From positions 1-39,768 of the forward strand of contig SFPR01000031.1 of the NCBI GenBank assembly GCA_004551865.1: a stretch of 39,768 nt of DNA, in the 5' to 3' direction. How positions within the stretch are numbered: the stretch's first letter is position 1; every line of letters begins with the position of its first letter. The translations under genes and the position numbers were made by a program. Shown here piece after piece: positions 25,514 to 35,647 of this stretch. The stretch is from Bacteroidales bacterium. GTDB lineage: Bacteria > Bacteroidota > Bacteroidia > Bacteroidales > P3. The notes below the pieces were generated by a model. That model made no database searches and had not been told where the DNA came from. It saw only the letters and a list, made by a program, of their open reading frames with translations.

Positions 25514-27415
25514 ATGAGCGAACAAATCAAGCATGAGTGTGGTATAGCAATGTTGCGATTGCTTAAACCGCTGGAATATTACCAAGAAAAGTACGGTAAC
25601 GCATGGGCATTGAACAGAATGTATCTCCTTATGGAGAAGCAGCACAACAGAGGGCAGGACGGAGCAGGTCTTGCCAACATCAAGTTTGACACCAAGCCCG
25701 GCGAACAATATATAAACATAACCAAGAGCAACAGTTCCAAGCCTATTCAGGACGTTTTTGCAGAAGCCTTCAAGGACATGAGAACTCTCCAAAAGGAACA
25801 GCCCGAAAAATCTGAGGACATCAACTATCTGAAACAGCACGCACGCTTTACGGGCGAGCTTTTCCTCGGACACCTGCGTTACGGCACCTTTGGCAAAAAC
25901 GAATTGGAGAACCTGCACCCCTTTTTGAGAGAAAACAACTGGAAAACTCGCAACTTGGTTTTGGCAGGCAACTTTAACCTCACCAATATCGACGAGATGT
26001 TGGACAAACTTATCTCTTTGGGACAACACCCTGTCAAGGTGGCAGACACGGCAATCGTTTTGGAAAAGATAGGCAAGTTTTTGGACAGAGAGGTTGAGCG
26101 ATTGTTCAAACACTACAAACAACAAGGTTTGCCAAATGTCGAAATATCCGAACGAATTGCAGCCGACTTGGACATAAAAGAGATTTTGACCTCTTCTGCC
26201 AAGAAGTGGGACGGAGGATACGTCATGGCAGGTATGATGGGACACGGAGATGCTTTTGTGCTTAGGGACGAAAATGGAATAAGACCTTGTTTCTACTATT
26301 GCAATGACGAGATTGCCGTTGTGGCATCCGAACGCCCTGTAATCATGACCACTTTCAATGTGCCGCTTGCCGAAGTCAAAGAATTGGAACCCGGTCATGC
26401 AATAATAATAAAGAAAAACGGCACGATAACAATCGAACAAATCAAAACCCCTGCCGCACCTGCTGCAAAATGTTCCTTTGAGCGAATATACTTTTCAAGA
26501 GGTACAGACGCAGATATTTACAACGAAAGAAAGGCACTTGGAAAGCTGATATGCCCGAGAGTATTGCAGGCAATAGATTACGACATCAAGAACACGGTTA
26601 TTTCTTACATTCCGAACACAGCCTCGGTTGCCTTTCAGGGAATGGCAGAAGCCTTTACCGAATATGCAAACCGACAGAAGATAAAAGCAATACTCGAAAA
26701 CAAAGACCGACTTGACGAAGCAATGTTGCAAGACATCTTCTCCATTCACCCACGCCGAGAATACATAGCTGTAAAGGACGTAAAGATGCGAACATTCATC
26801 ACACAGGACAGCGAACGCGACGACATGGTAGCCCATGTTTATGACGTAACTTACGGACAAGTGAGAGAATATGTGGATAATCTTGTGGTGATTGACGACA
26901 GCATAGTAAGAGGAACAACACTCAAACAATCCATTGTTCGCATTCTCGACCGCTTGGGACCAAAGAAGATAGTCATAGCCTCATCTGCTCCTCAAATTCG
27001 CTATCCCGACTGTTATGGTATTGATATGTCGCGTCTTGGCGACTTCATAGCCTTCAATGCAGCTATCGCTTTGCTCAAAGAAAACGGACAATCATCACTT
27101 ATTGATGAGGTTTACCGCAAATCCAAAGCCCAAGAGAACAAGCCGAAAGAAGAGATTGTAAATTACGTCAAGGAGATATACGCACCGTTTACCGACGAGC
27201 AAATATCAGCCAAGATAACCGAGCTTGCAACTCCCGACAAGATAAACGCAAAAATCGAGATAGTGTATAATACAATCGAAGCCCTTCACAAGGCTTGTCC
27301 AAATCACCGAGGCGATTGGTATTTCACAGGCAATTATCCTACCCCGGGAGGCAATAAAGTGGTCAATCGAGCCTTTATCAACTACTACGAAGGCAATAAC
27401 AAGAGAGCATACTGA
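25514..27415 (+). CDS. purF: Amidophosphoribosyltransferase (PurF), Bacteroidales long form
   Basis: This is a 633-residue enzyme for the first committed step of purine synthesis. The glutaminase has its N-terminal Cys in HECGIA (residue 9, so an 8-residue propeptide would have to be removed) and MEKQHNRGQDGAGL. The phosphoribosyltransferase domain shows SFERIYFSRGTDADIYNER and the PRPP loop VIDDSIVRGTTLKQ. It is longer than E. coli PurF (about 505) owing to insertions and an added C-terminal region, as in other Bacteroidales. Repeat array E begins 26 nt after its stop codon. Confidence 0.85.
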   Translation: MSEQIKHECGIAMLRLLKPLEYYQEKYGNAWALNRMYLLMEKQHNRGQDGAGLANIKFDTKPGEQYINITKSNSSKPIQDVFAEAFKDMRTLQKEQPEKSEDINYLKQHARFTGELFLGHLRYGTFGKNELENLHPFLRENNWKTRNLVLAGNFNLTNIDEMLDKLISLGQHPVKVADTAIVLEKIGKFLDREVERLFKHYKQQGLPNVEISERIAADLDIKEILTSSAKKWDGGYVMAGMMGHGDAFVLRDENGIRPCFYYCNDEIAVVASERPVIMTTFNVPLAEVKELEPGHAIIIKKNGTITIEQIKTPAAPAAKCSFERIYFSRGTDADIYNERKALGKLICPRVLQAIDYDIKNTVISYIPNTASVAFQGMAEAFTEYANRQKIKAILENKDRLDEAMLQDIFSIHPRREYIAVKDVKMRTFITQDSERDDMVAHVYDVTYGQVREYVDNLVVIDDSIVRGTTLKQSIVRILDRLGPKKIVIASSAPQIRYPDCYGIDMSRLGDFIAFNAAIALLKENGQSSLIDEVYRKSKAQENKPKEEIVNYVKEIYAPFTDEQISAKITELATPDKINAKIEIVYNTIEALHKACPNHRGDWYFTGNYPTPGGNKVVNRAFINYYEGNNKRAY

Positions 27416-27440
27416 TACGCCCTTTTGAAATCATGAAAAC

Positions 27441-27517
27441 AGAACGCCGTTTCATTTTGCTGAAACGGCGTTCTGTCAAGATAAAACGCCGTTTTGACAA
27501 GACCGAAACGGCGTTTT
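27441..27517. repeat. Four-unit palindrome array E
   Basis: Units lie at 27441-27453 (AGAACGCCGTTTC), 27462-27474 (GAAACGGCGTTCT), 27483-27495 (AAAACGCCGTTTT) and 27505-27517 (GAAACGGCGTTTT). Centres are 21, 21 and 22 bp apart. Units 1 and 2 form a perfect 13-bp hairpin around the loop ATTTTGCT, and units 3 and 4 a second one followed by a T-run. The array shares the loop and upstream flank (TTGAAATC, then AAAACA) with array A, and differs by a compensatory A-T to G-C change in the stem. Confidence 0.87.
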
Positions 27518-27835
27518 ATTTTTACCCTTTTCCGAACTTGATTTTTCTGAATGAGAAATAGTCATTTTTATTCCCCAAAACAGCATTTCTGACTTCAAAA
27601 AATTGATTTTTCTGCTCTGCAAATAAGAAATTGAGGGCATATTTATGTTTACAAGCATACCGAATTGAGGTAAAAGAAAAGGTAAATTTTTGCCCTTGGA
27701 AGGTGGATAAAAAGACTTTCTGTAAAGAGGATAAATATCTGATTGGCAGTCTTTTTGCTCTTTGTACAACAACTATTGGCAGGAAATCGAAAGAAAGGTA
27801 TTTTTATTTGAAATCAGAATTTTTTCAAGCGAAAA
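27518..27835. other. Gene-free stretch between array E and the giant-gene promoter
   Basis: This 318-bp region is AT-rich with several T and A runs. Short open frames here lack family features and I see no RNA gene. Nothing beyond possible leader or spacer sequence is supported. Confidence 0.5.
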
Positions 27836-27867
27836 TTTGGTGCAATCGGAAAATCTTTGTACTTTTG
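27836..27867 (+). promoter_or_regulatory. Bacteroides-type promoter for the giant FN3/T9SS gene
   Basis: TTTG at 27836-27839 and TACTTTTG at 27860-27867 are 20 nt apart, an ideal match to the -33/-7 consensus. Transcription would begin near 27874, about 33 nt before the start codon. Confidence 0.7.
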
Positions 27868-27906
27868 GGGGTCAAAATTATTTACTAACCAAAAAATTCA
27901 AAGAGT

Positions 27907-30900
27907 ATGAAGAAATTTCTATCTTTGATTGTGATGGCGATAGCCTTCGCAATTCAATTACCGGCACAGACCACTGTGACGGTGGGGAATGAAAATTCCT
28001 CAACATCGGATTACGGTCCTATTTACTCCAATTGGAACAATAGTTTCTCAGAGGTGATTTACCTTGCGAGTGAATTGCAAGCCGGAATGATTACATCTAT
28101 CTCCTATCAGTATGGAGTTTCTACCACTTTGGCAGATCCTTCTCCTATTATCTACATGGCAGAAGTTTCCCGAACTGATTTCTCATCATCGACAGACTAT
28201 GAGACGGGGGTACTTACGCAGGTTTATTCGGGAGCAAGCGTAACTTACAGCTCTCCGGGCTGGGTTACGATACAACTTACAACACCTTTCGTTTACACAG
28301 GTTCAGGAAATCTGCTTGTCGCTTACAAGAGTAACGGAAGGTCTTACGTATCGGGACGTTACTTTAAGCAAACATCAACCACCGATAACATGATGATAAT
28401 GAATTATAGCGATACTTATGCCACTTCGGGAACAATTCCGAGCGGTGGAAGTAATATGCGCTATACGAGAAGACCAAACACAAGGTTTGAAATCTCTCCT
28501 TTAGACGAAGACTTTTGCTATCCTCCTTCGGGAGCTATTGCAACCAATGTGCTGTCTGACGAAGCTACAATCGTTTGGAGAGCAAACGAAAACGCCTCCG
28601 GCGTATTCGGATTGGACTATAAGTTGTCAGACGAAGAAGATTGGACAACTGCAAGTACTTCAATCTCCGATACATTCTATACCATTTCATCTCTTACTTC
28701 TTTGACAGATTACGATGTCAGAGTATATGGCATTTGTACAGCAGACAACAGTACTTATTCCTCTGTTTCTTTCAGAACAGCACCTTCGGAAGAGAACTAT
28801 TTGGTTTTGCCATACGAACAAAACTTTGACGATGTCGAGAATATTACCAACTGGAATTTTTCTCAGGGAACGACAGGTCCTCTTTGGTATTTTGGCACTG
28901 CCGAGAACAACACAACAGACGACAGTGGCGAGCTTACCGAAGGCGGAGCATTATATATAAGTGATAACAACGGAACATCGGCAAACTACGATCCCGAAAG
29001 CGATATCAACTCAGTGGCATACGCATACGCATACGTAAACCTTGAACCCGACACAAGATATGTAGTCGAATTTGATTGGAAGAACTTGGGAGAAACAGGT
29101 TGGGACTACTTACAAGTATTCCTTACCGACCATGATACCGAATTGTCTCTGTCAAGTATTATCTCTACGGGAGCTGTTTGCGAAAGTCTTGCAGGTCAAT
29201 CGACTTGGCAACGCAAAGGAATCCTATTGCCCGAAAGTGCAACAGGAGTAAAGAAACTTGTATTTGCTTGGGAGAACGATGGAAGTAGCGGAAATAATCC
29301 TCCTGCTTCTGTAGATAACCTTGTTATCAGAGCTCTTGAATGTAACCCTGCCGACAGTCTTACAATAGATTGGACAATGGACGAAAGCGAAGCAATCACC
29401 GCAACAGTAACTATTTACAGATCGAGCGAAGACGAGGCATCATACATCTTGGAATACAAAAGTGCAACAGACGAAGAATGGACATCTGTTGAAGGAGAAA
29501 GTCCTTTTGAATTGACCGATATGCAGGGAGCTGCACTCTATCAGTTCAGAGCTACCCCTGTTTGCGGTTCGGTACTCTCTCTTACAACAGACGTAGAGCA
29601 AAGCTACTCACCTTGTATCACAGCACCATTGCCTTTGGAAGAAGGATTTGAAGCTACTTTCTTTATAGCCGACGCTGCAATATCCAACAGAGCAGCACCT
29701 GCTTGTTGGTACAACATCAATGGAGGTTATTCATCTTATTACTTCTATCGTACAGCAACAGCTTCTTATCTTCACAACGGAACGGGAGCTTTGTACTTTT
29801 CGGGAACTTCTTCCTCTACAACATCATACGTATTCAGCGATTGGATGATTAGTCCGAAAGTAGAATTGACAGGAAACGAACAAATATCCTTCTACATCAA
29901 ATCACCTTCTGCTTCTTACTCAACAAATAAACCGGTTGTTGATGTTTATATGTGCAATGTGGCAGAACAAGACATTGCATCGGGAGCAGACACATCTCGC
30001 TTTGTTCATGTTGCAACCCTTACTCACCCTACGCTCGGAACAGATTATGAGATTGATTTGGCAGCTCTAACTCCTTCAGACGAAGAAGCAGAGTTTGACT
30101 ATGGCGTATGCCGTGTAGCTTTGGCAGTAAGAGCTCCTTCTCACACCTTCGTAATAGACGATCTTAAGATAGACGCGATCCCTGATTGCCCTGAGGTTTA
30201 CAACTTTGCCGTTTCTATGTCGGGAACAGACGCAGCCGCAGTTACTTACAACGCAGAGAACATTACCGACTCGGGAGTAGAGGTTGTTTATGCACCTGCT
30301 TCGGAAGGCGAATTTGACCCTGAGAGTGCAACAAACTCAGTTATCATTCCACAAGATGCGGAACTTCCTTACATAATTACAGGTTTGGAATTGGGCGAAA
30401 CTTACTACTTTGCAGCAAGACAAGCCTGCGGAGGAGCATTCTGTACAGCTCAAACCCTCGAAATGCCTGCCTTTGTTGCAGAACTTCCTTATTCGGAAAA
30501 CTTTGACGACAGCGAAGCAGAACACGGATTTACTTTCTCGGGAACAGGTTCTAACACTTGGTTTGTCGGAACAGCTGTAAACAACACCATAGACGAAGCA
30601 GGAAACCCTACAACAGGAGGAGCTTTGTACATCAGTAATGATAATGGTACAACAGCAGGCTATTCGACCGGTGCAACATCAAGCGTTTATGCAACCAGCG
30701 CTCCTATTGCCTTTGGTGAAGGTTCATCTTTCAATCTTTCATTTGACTATAAGGCAGGAGGAGAATTGCTAAGTACAACATGGTATGACTATATGAAAGT
30801 TTATCTTGTTCCAGTTGGAGCTGCTGTGTCTGAACAATATGTTGTTACAGGAAACTTGAACCTTACTCAAGGCTCTTGGGTAGCGTTTAACACAGTATTA

Positions 30901-33900
30901 CCTTCAACCTATGCGAACTCAACTTACAATTTGGTGTTCTATTGGAAGAACGATGGTTCAGGAGGAACTCAACCGGGAGCTTGTGTCGATAACATTGCTA
31001 TCTCGGTTATGAACTGTGGTGCTGTCGAAAGCGTAACAGCAGTATTGGTTGAGCCGGAAGTAGGAAGCGAAGACGCACCTGCCTTGTCTGTAAGTATAAC
31101 TGACGGAAACGAAGAAGGCTCGGGCATTACTTACACTTTGAGATACAAGAGAGCAGCAGACGAAAGCTATACTGTTGTTGGCGATTTGACATCAAGCGAT
31201 TTCCCTTACAGCATAGAGGGAGCAGAATACCAAACAACCTATACAATAGAAGTGGCATCTGTTTGTGCTGACGGAGAACCAACTCCATACGCAACAATAA
31301 CCATAACCACTCCTTGCCAATCTAATCCTGCACCTTGGTACGAATCATTTGACGTATCACCTTTCACAACTCCTACTTGCTGGGAAAAAAAGAGCGGAGC
31401 TCTTCCTGAAACAGGAACAATTCAAACATCTTCTTTGACCACAACGTCAAGCGGATTTTCTCACAGCACCTACACTATCAATGGCGAAACATCAGGAATG
31501 TTGAGAGTAAACATTTGGAGTACGTACAAATACTGGGTTATCACTCCACCGATTAACTTGGGAGATGGTACAACAACTTATAAGTTCTCTTGCAAAGCAC
31601 TTTTGGCAGATAACTATGATGGTACAGGAGCGCCTGGGGCAGCACCTGACGACAAGTTTGCAGTCCTTGTTTCGACCGACAACGGAGTTTCATGGAGCAC
31701 AGCAAACGCAGTTATCTATGCAGACGGCGATGCCGATACAGAACACAACTACTCTGACTTTACCGACTCTTGGACCAACATCATCTATAAATTGGTTGAT
31801 GAGAACGATGACCCTATCACAGGTGTTGTTAGGCTTGCACTTTACGGCGGAAGTACAACATCCAACGCCGACAACTATATGTTTATAGACGATATGTCGG
31901 TTACCGAATGGAGTGATTGTTTAGAGCCTTTCGGAGTTTCAGTATCAAACATTACTCATGAGAGTGCAGATGCTACATTTACCGAATATGGCGACGCAAC
32001 CGCTTGGGAATATGTTCTTGTCGAAGGAGAGAATGCAGACCCTGATGACGGCACACCTGTTTCTATCTCTGAGGCAGACCTTCCTTTGCAACTAACATCT
32101 CTAAGCCCTGCAACTTTCTATACATTTGCACTAAGAAGTGTATGCGAAAGCGGCAACTCACCTTGGTCTGAGGCTGTAACCTTTAAGACTTTGGCAACAC
32201 CAGAACCAGTTCCTTACTTCACCGACTTTGAAACCGAAGATGACAACAACACATGGTTCTTCACCGGAAGAACAGGCAATGTGAACACTTGGGCAATCGG
32301 TTCTGCAACCTTTGCAGGCGACGACGAGAGTGGCAACTCTGCTTACATCTCTAACGACGGTGGCGAAAGCTATGCAGCAACCGTAAGCACAACTTCTACA
32401 TACCAATATATATGGAAAGACTTTGACTTTGGCGAAGACGAAACTGCTGTTTATAACCTTTCATTTGATTGGAAAGCAATAGGAAGAGTCTCAGGTACAA
32501 GCGTATATTGCGGTATCCTTGCCTACATTCAAGAGGTTACAGACCCTATTCCTACAACAACATTCCCTACAATCGAAAGACTTGCTTTGGAATATGGCAG
32601 CGACACTTGGCAAAGCGATACTGTTGAGTTGAGAGGCTTGACAGGAACAAAGAGATTGATGTTCTTGACTTGGGGTTACACCAATGCATCTGAAATTGTT
32701 ACTCCTGCAGCAATAGACAACATATCTATCTTTGTTTCTCCTTGTACAACAGCACAAGAGATTGAAGTAAGCAACATAACAACCAACTCTGCCGATATTG
32801 CTTGGGAAGGTACAGCAGACAGCTATATCATTTCTTATAGGAAGACAAGCGACAGCGAACTTACAGATGTTACCGTTACTTCTTCACCTTACACATTGAC
32901 AGACCTTGATGACGCAACCGAATACATCTTTGCGATAAGAAGCGTTTGCGGAGCCGATATGTCAATCTATTCTTACTCGGCACGCTTTACTACACATCAA
33001 GAAACTGAATATGTACCTTACCAATGCGGATTTGACGAAGAAGGAACTAATGGTTGGTTGTTGAAGAACGGTTCTTGCACAAACAAATGGTATGTTGCAA
33101 ACGGACAGTTGTTCATCTCACAAGACAACGGAGCAACTGCAGGATATAACACAGGTTCTACAAGTGTTGTAGTTGCAGAAAAGTTGTTTGAAACAGGAGA
33201 AAGCGACTCTTTGACAATCAGCTTCGACTTGACAATACAAGGAGAAAGCTCATGGGACTATTTGAAAGTATATTGGACAGATGCCGATACCAATTACGCT
33301 CCGACAACATCAACAATATACTATGGTGTAAACTCTTATTCAACCAACGTTTTGTTCACAAACCATTCATCTTACTACTTCTTGAACATGGTATCAGGAA
33401 CTCAGAATTTCTCTGTTACAATTCCTAACGTACCAAATGCAACGAAGAAGTTGGTATTTGTTTGGAAGAACGATAGTTCCGGAGGAACTCAGCCGGGAGC
33501 AATTATCGACAACGTTTCTATACAACAAGTTTGGGCAGGCGAACAACCTGAACCTTGCGATGCTCCTACAGCTTTGGCAGTAAGCAACATCACACAAACA
33601 TCTGCAGACTTCTCTTGGAACGGAACAGCATCAAGCTACGAAGTTCGTTTGGGTAGCAACGCAGCAGAAACAGTTACCACAACAAGCACTTCATTTACCG
33701 ACCTTACAGCAGGAACAACCTACACCGCATACGTAAGAGCCGTTTGTGAAGAGAGCAACTCGGTATGGGTAAGCACCACATTCACAACAGAGGCAGCTCC
33801 TGTTGTAGCTCCTACGGTTACAACCCTTGCAGCAACAGGCGTTACTCACAACTCTGCTACATTGAATGGTACAATCACATTGGGCAACGAGACAATCACA

Positions 33901-35505
33901 GCTCAAGGATTTAAGTACAAAACAGCAGCAGCTTCAACTTGGACAACAGTTTCGGCAAGCGGAACAACCCTTGTTGCAACAGTAAATACTTTGGCAGCAG
34001 AAACCGAATACCAATTCAAGGCATTTGCAACCACAGCAAGCGGAACAGTTGAAGGAACAGTTATGACCTTTACCACAACTGCAACACCTGTCGTTGTACC
34101 TCCAACGGTTACCACCCTTGCAGCAACAAGTGTTACTCACAACTCTGCAACATTGAACGGTACAATAGCAGCAGGCGATGAGACAATCACAGCTCAAGGA
34201 TTTATGTACAAAGCAACCGCAGCTTCAACTTGGACAACAGTTGCTGCAACAGGTACAACAATCACTTCAACCTTGAACAGCTTGAGTGCTGAAACCGAAT
34301 ACCAATTCAAGGCATTTGCAACCACTGCAAGCGGAACAGTTGAAGGAGCAGTTATGACCTTTACCACAACTGCAGCTCCAATAGTAGCTCCAACAGTTGC
34401 AACCCTTGCAGCAACAAGTGTTACTCACAACTCTGCAACATTGAACGGTACAATCACAGCAGGTAGTGAGACAATCACAGCACAAGGCTTCATGTACAAA
34501 GCAACTGCAGCTGCAGATTGGACAAATGTTTCTGCAACAGGTACAACTCTTTCTGCAACAGTCAATGGCTTGACACCTGAAACCGAATACCAATTCAAGG
34601 CATTTGCAACCACAGCAAGCGGAACAGTTGAAGGAACAGTTATGACCTTCACCACAACCGCAGCTCCAATAGTAGCTCCAAGTGTTGCAACACTTGCAGC
34701 AACAGGCGTTACTCACCAAGAGGCAACCCTTAACGGAACAGTTACAACAGGCAGTGAGGCAATCACAGCACAAGGCTTCATGTACAAAGCAACCGCAGCT
34801 GCCGATTGGACAACAGTTGCAGCAACAGGTGAAACCATGAGTGCAACAATCAACGGTTTGAGTGCAGAGACAGCTTACCAATACAAAGCCTTTGCAACCA
34901 CAGCAAGCGGAACAGTTGAGGGAGCAGTCGTAAACTTCACCACCCTTCAAAATCCGGGTGCTCAACCAACCGTTGTAACTCTTGATGCTACCGAAATAAC
35001 CAACGAAAGTGCTACATTGAACGGTACAGTTGTTGCAGGTACTAATCAAATCACAGCACAAGGCTTCAAATATAAGACAGTCTTTGATGCAGATTGGACA
35101 ACCGTAGAGGTAGCAGGTACAAACATATCAGCTACAATAAGCAACCTTACAGCTGAAACTCAATATGAGTACAAAGCATTCGCAACCACCGAAAGCGGAA
35201 CAGTTGAAGGAAACGTTATCCTCTTCACAACCACAGCAAGCTCGGGCTTGAACACGGCTGAGGGAACAGTCGCAACAATGACCGTTTACCCTAACCCTGC
35301 AAGCGAGAGAGCGATAGTAGCAGTGAGCGGAGTTGAAAACGGAGCGAAGATAGTTGTAAGCGATATGCAAGGACGTATCATTCTAAGCGATAACATGACA
35401 AGCGAAACTTACGAATTGTCAGTTGCAAACATGACAAGCGGCGTTTACTACATCAGAGTTATCGGAACTACTTCAACCCACACACAAAAATTGATTGTAG
35501 AATAG
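27907..35505 (+). CDS. Giant T9SS-secreted modular protein: alternating FN3 and jelly-roll-like modules plus five 96-residue repeats
   Basis: This is a 2532-residue exported protein. Residues 1-21 are a signal peptide (ending QLPAQ). Residues 22-200 are a beta-rich N-terminal domain. From about 203 to 1968, seven FN3 domains alternate with six large modules of about 180 residues (starting near 299, 572, 859, 1141, 1435 and 1702). The large modules resemble choice-of-anchor or MAM-type jelly rolls; modules 1, 3 and 6 share WKND/WEND, a Gly/Ser run and a VDN motif. Five near-identical FN3-like repeats occupy 1970-2450. The last 75 residues are a type A T9SS sorting domain (TVYPNPAS, then SGVYYIRV and LIVE). 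No enzyme motif was seen, so adhesion or matrix binding is likely. Confidence 0.87.
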   Translation: MKKFLSLIVMAIAFAIQLPAQTTVTVGNENSSTSDYGPIYSNWNNSFSEVIYLASELQAGMITSISYQYGVSTTLADPSPIIYMAEVSRTDFSSSTDYETGVLTQVYSGASVTYSSPGWVTIQLTTPFVYTGSGNLLVAYKSNGRSYVSGRYFKQTSTTDNMMIMNYSDTYATSGTIPSGGSNMRYTRRPNTRFEISPLDEDFCYPPSGAIATNVLSDEATIVWRANENASGVFGLDYKLSDEEDWTTASTSISDTFYTISSLTSLTDYDVRVYGICTADNSTYSSVSFRTAPSEENYLVLPYEQNFDDVENITNWNFSQGTTGPLWYFGTAENNTTDDSGELTEGGALYISDNNGTSANYDPESDINSVAYAYAYVNLEPDTRYVVEFDWKNLGETGWDYLQVFLTDHDTELSLSSIISTGAVCESLAGQSTWQRKGILLPESATGVKKLVFAWENDGSSGNNPPASVDNLVIRALECNPADSLTIDWTMDESEAITATVTIYRSSEDEASYILEYKSATDEEWTSVEGESPFELTDMQGAALYQFRATPVCGSVLSLTTDVEQSYSPCITAPLPLEEGFEATFFIADAAISNRAAPACWYNINGGYSSYYFYRTATASYLHNGTGALYFSGTSSSTTSYVFSDWMISPKVELTGNEQISFYIKSPSASYSTNKPVVDVYMCNVAEQDIASGADTSRFVHVATLTHPTLGTDYEIDLAALTPSDEEAEFDYGVCRVALAVRAPSHTFVIDDLKIDAIPDCPEVYNFAVSMSGTDAAAVTYNAENITDSGVEVVYAPASEGEFDPESATNSVIIPQDAELPYIITGLELGETYYFAARQACGGAFCTAQTLEMPAFVAELPYSENFDDSEAEHGFTFSGTGSNTWFVGTAVNNTIDEAGNPTTGGALYISNDNGTTAGYSTGATSSVYATSAPIAFGEGSSFNLSFDYKAGGELLSTTWYDYMKVYLVPVGAAVSEQYVVTGNLNLTQGSWVAFNTVLPSTYANSTYNLVFYWKNDGSGGTQPGACVDNIAISVMNCGAVESVTAVLVEPEVGSEDAPALSVSITDGNEEGSGITYTLRYKRAADESYTVVGDLTSSDFPYSIEGAEYQTTYTIEVASVCADGEPTPYATITITTPCQSNPAPWYESFDVSPFTTPTCWEKKSGALPETGTIQTSSLTTTSSGFSHSTYTINGETSGMLRVNIWSTYKYWVITPPINLGDGTTTYKFSCKALLADNYDGTGAPGAAPDDKFAVLVSTDNGVSWSTANAVIYADGDADTEHNYSDFTDSWTNIIYKLVDENDDPITGVVRLALYGGSTTSNADNYMFIDDMSVTEWSDCLEPFGVSVSNITHESADATFTEYGDATAWEYVLVEGENADPDDGTPVSISEADLPLQLTSLSPATFYTFALRSVCESGNSPWSEAVTFKTLATPEPVPYFTDFETEDDNNTWFFTGRTGNVNTWAIGSATFAGDDESGNSAYISNDGGESYAATVSTTSTYQYIWKDFDFGEDETAVYNLSFDWKAIGRVSGTSVYCGILAYIQEVTDPIPTTTFPTIERLALEYGSDTWQSDTVELRGLTGTKRLMFLTWGYTNASEIVTPAAIDNISIFVSPCTTAQEIEVSNITTNSADIAWEGTADSYIISYRKTSDSELTDVTVTSSPYTLTDLDDATEYIFAIRSVCGADMSIYSYSARFTTHQETEYVPYQCGFDEEGTNGWLLKNGSCTNKWYVANGQLFISQDNGATAGYNTGSTSVVVAEKLFETGESDSLTISFDLTIQGESSWDYLKVYWTDADTNYAPTTSTIYYGVNSYSTNVLFTNHSSYYFLNMVSGTQNFSVTIPNVPNATKKLVFVWKNDSSGGTQPGAIIDNVSIQQVWAGEQPEPCDAPTALAVSNITQTSADFSWNGTASSYEVRLGSNAAETVTTTSTSFTDLTAGTTYTAYVRAVCEESNSVWVSTTFTTEAAPVVAPTVTTLAATGVTHNSATLNGTITLGNETITAQGFKYKTAAASTWTTVSASGTTLVATVNTLAAETEYQFKAFATTASGTVEGTVMTFTTTATPVVVPPTVTTLAATSVTHNSATLNGTIAAGDETITAQGFMYKATAASTWTTVAATGTTITSTLNSLSAETEYQFKAFATTASGTVEGAVMTFTTTAAPIVAPTVATLAATSVTHNSATLNGTITAGSETITAQGFMYKATAAADWTNVSATGTTLSATVNGLTPETEYQFKAFATTASGTVEGTVMTFTTTAAPIVAPSVATLAATGVTHQEATLNGTVTTGSEAITAQGFMYKATAAADWTTVAATGETMSATINGLSAETAYQYKAFATTASGTVEGAVVNFTTLQNPGAQPTVVTLDATEITNESATLNGTVVAGTNQITAQGFKYKTVFDADWTTVEVAGTNISATISNLTAETQYEYKAFATTESGTVEGNVILFTTTASSGLNTAEGTVATMTVYPNPASERAIVAVSGVENGAKIVVSDMQGRIILSDNMTSETYELSVANMTSGVYYIRVIGTTSTHTQKLIVE
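33814..35250 (+). repeat. Five tandem 288-bp coding repeats in the giant gene
   Basis: Repeats start at 33814, 34105, 34393, 34681 and 34969. The last four starts are exactly 288 bp (96 codons) apart; the first is 291 bp long. Shared landmarks are ATLNGT, ITAQGF and YKAFATT or FKAFATT followed by SGTVEG. Repeats 1 to 3 are nearly identical at the DNA level over long stretches, for example around GAAACCGAATACCAATTCAA, while 5 is the most diverged. This suggests recent duplication or gene conversion and potential copy-number variation. Confidence 0.9.
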
Positions 35506-35538
35506 CACAAGCAATTTTAATAGAATTTTTTTCAGTCG

Positions 35539-35566
35539 AGGCGGAACGCAAGTTCCGCCTTTTTTG
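35539..35566 (+). terminator. Rho-independent terminator of the giant gene
   Basis: AGGCGGAAC (35539-35547), the GNRA loop GCAA, and GTTCCGCCT (35552-35560) form a perfect 9-bp stem followed by five further T. It lies 34 nt after the giant gene's stop codon. Confidence 0.88.
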
Positions 35567-35647
35567 TATGCCCTTTCCAAGCCTCAAACCTCAAACCATT
35601 TCACTAATGCAACCATTTGATTTTCAAATTCTCTATTCCCTCAAACC

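Noticed and set aside
27631..27888. Plus-strand open frame of 85 codons before the giant gene
   Set aside because: It crosses the promoter of the giant gene and has no recognisable signal peptide or domain. It appears to be chance in AT-rich DNA.
34267..35061. Cys-rich minus-strand open frame of 264 codons
   Set aside because: It is the antisense of the five tandem FN3-like repeats. Its regular Cys pattern is a by-product of the repeated DNA.
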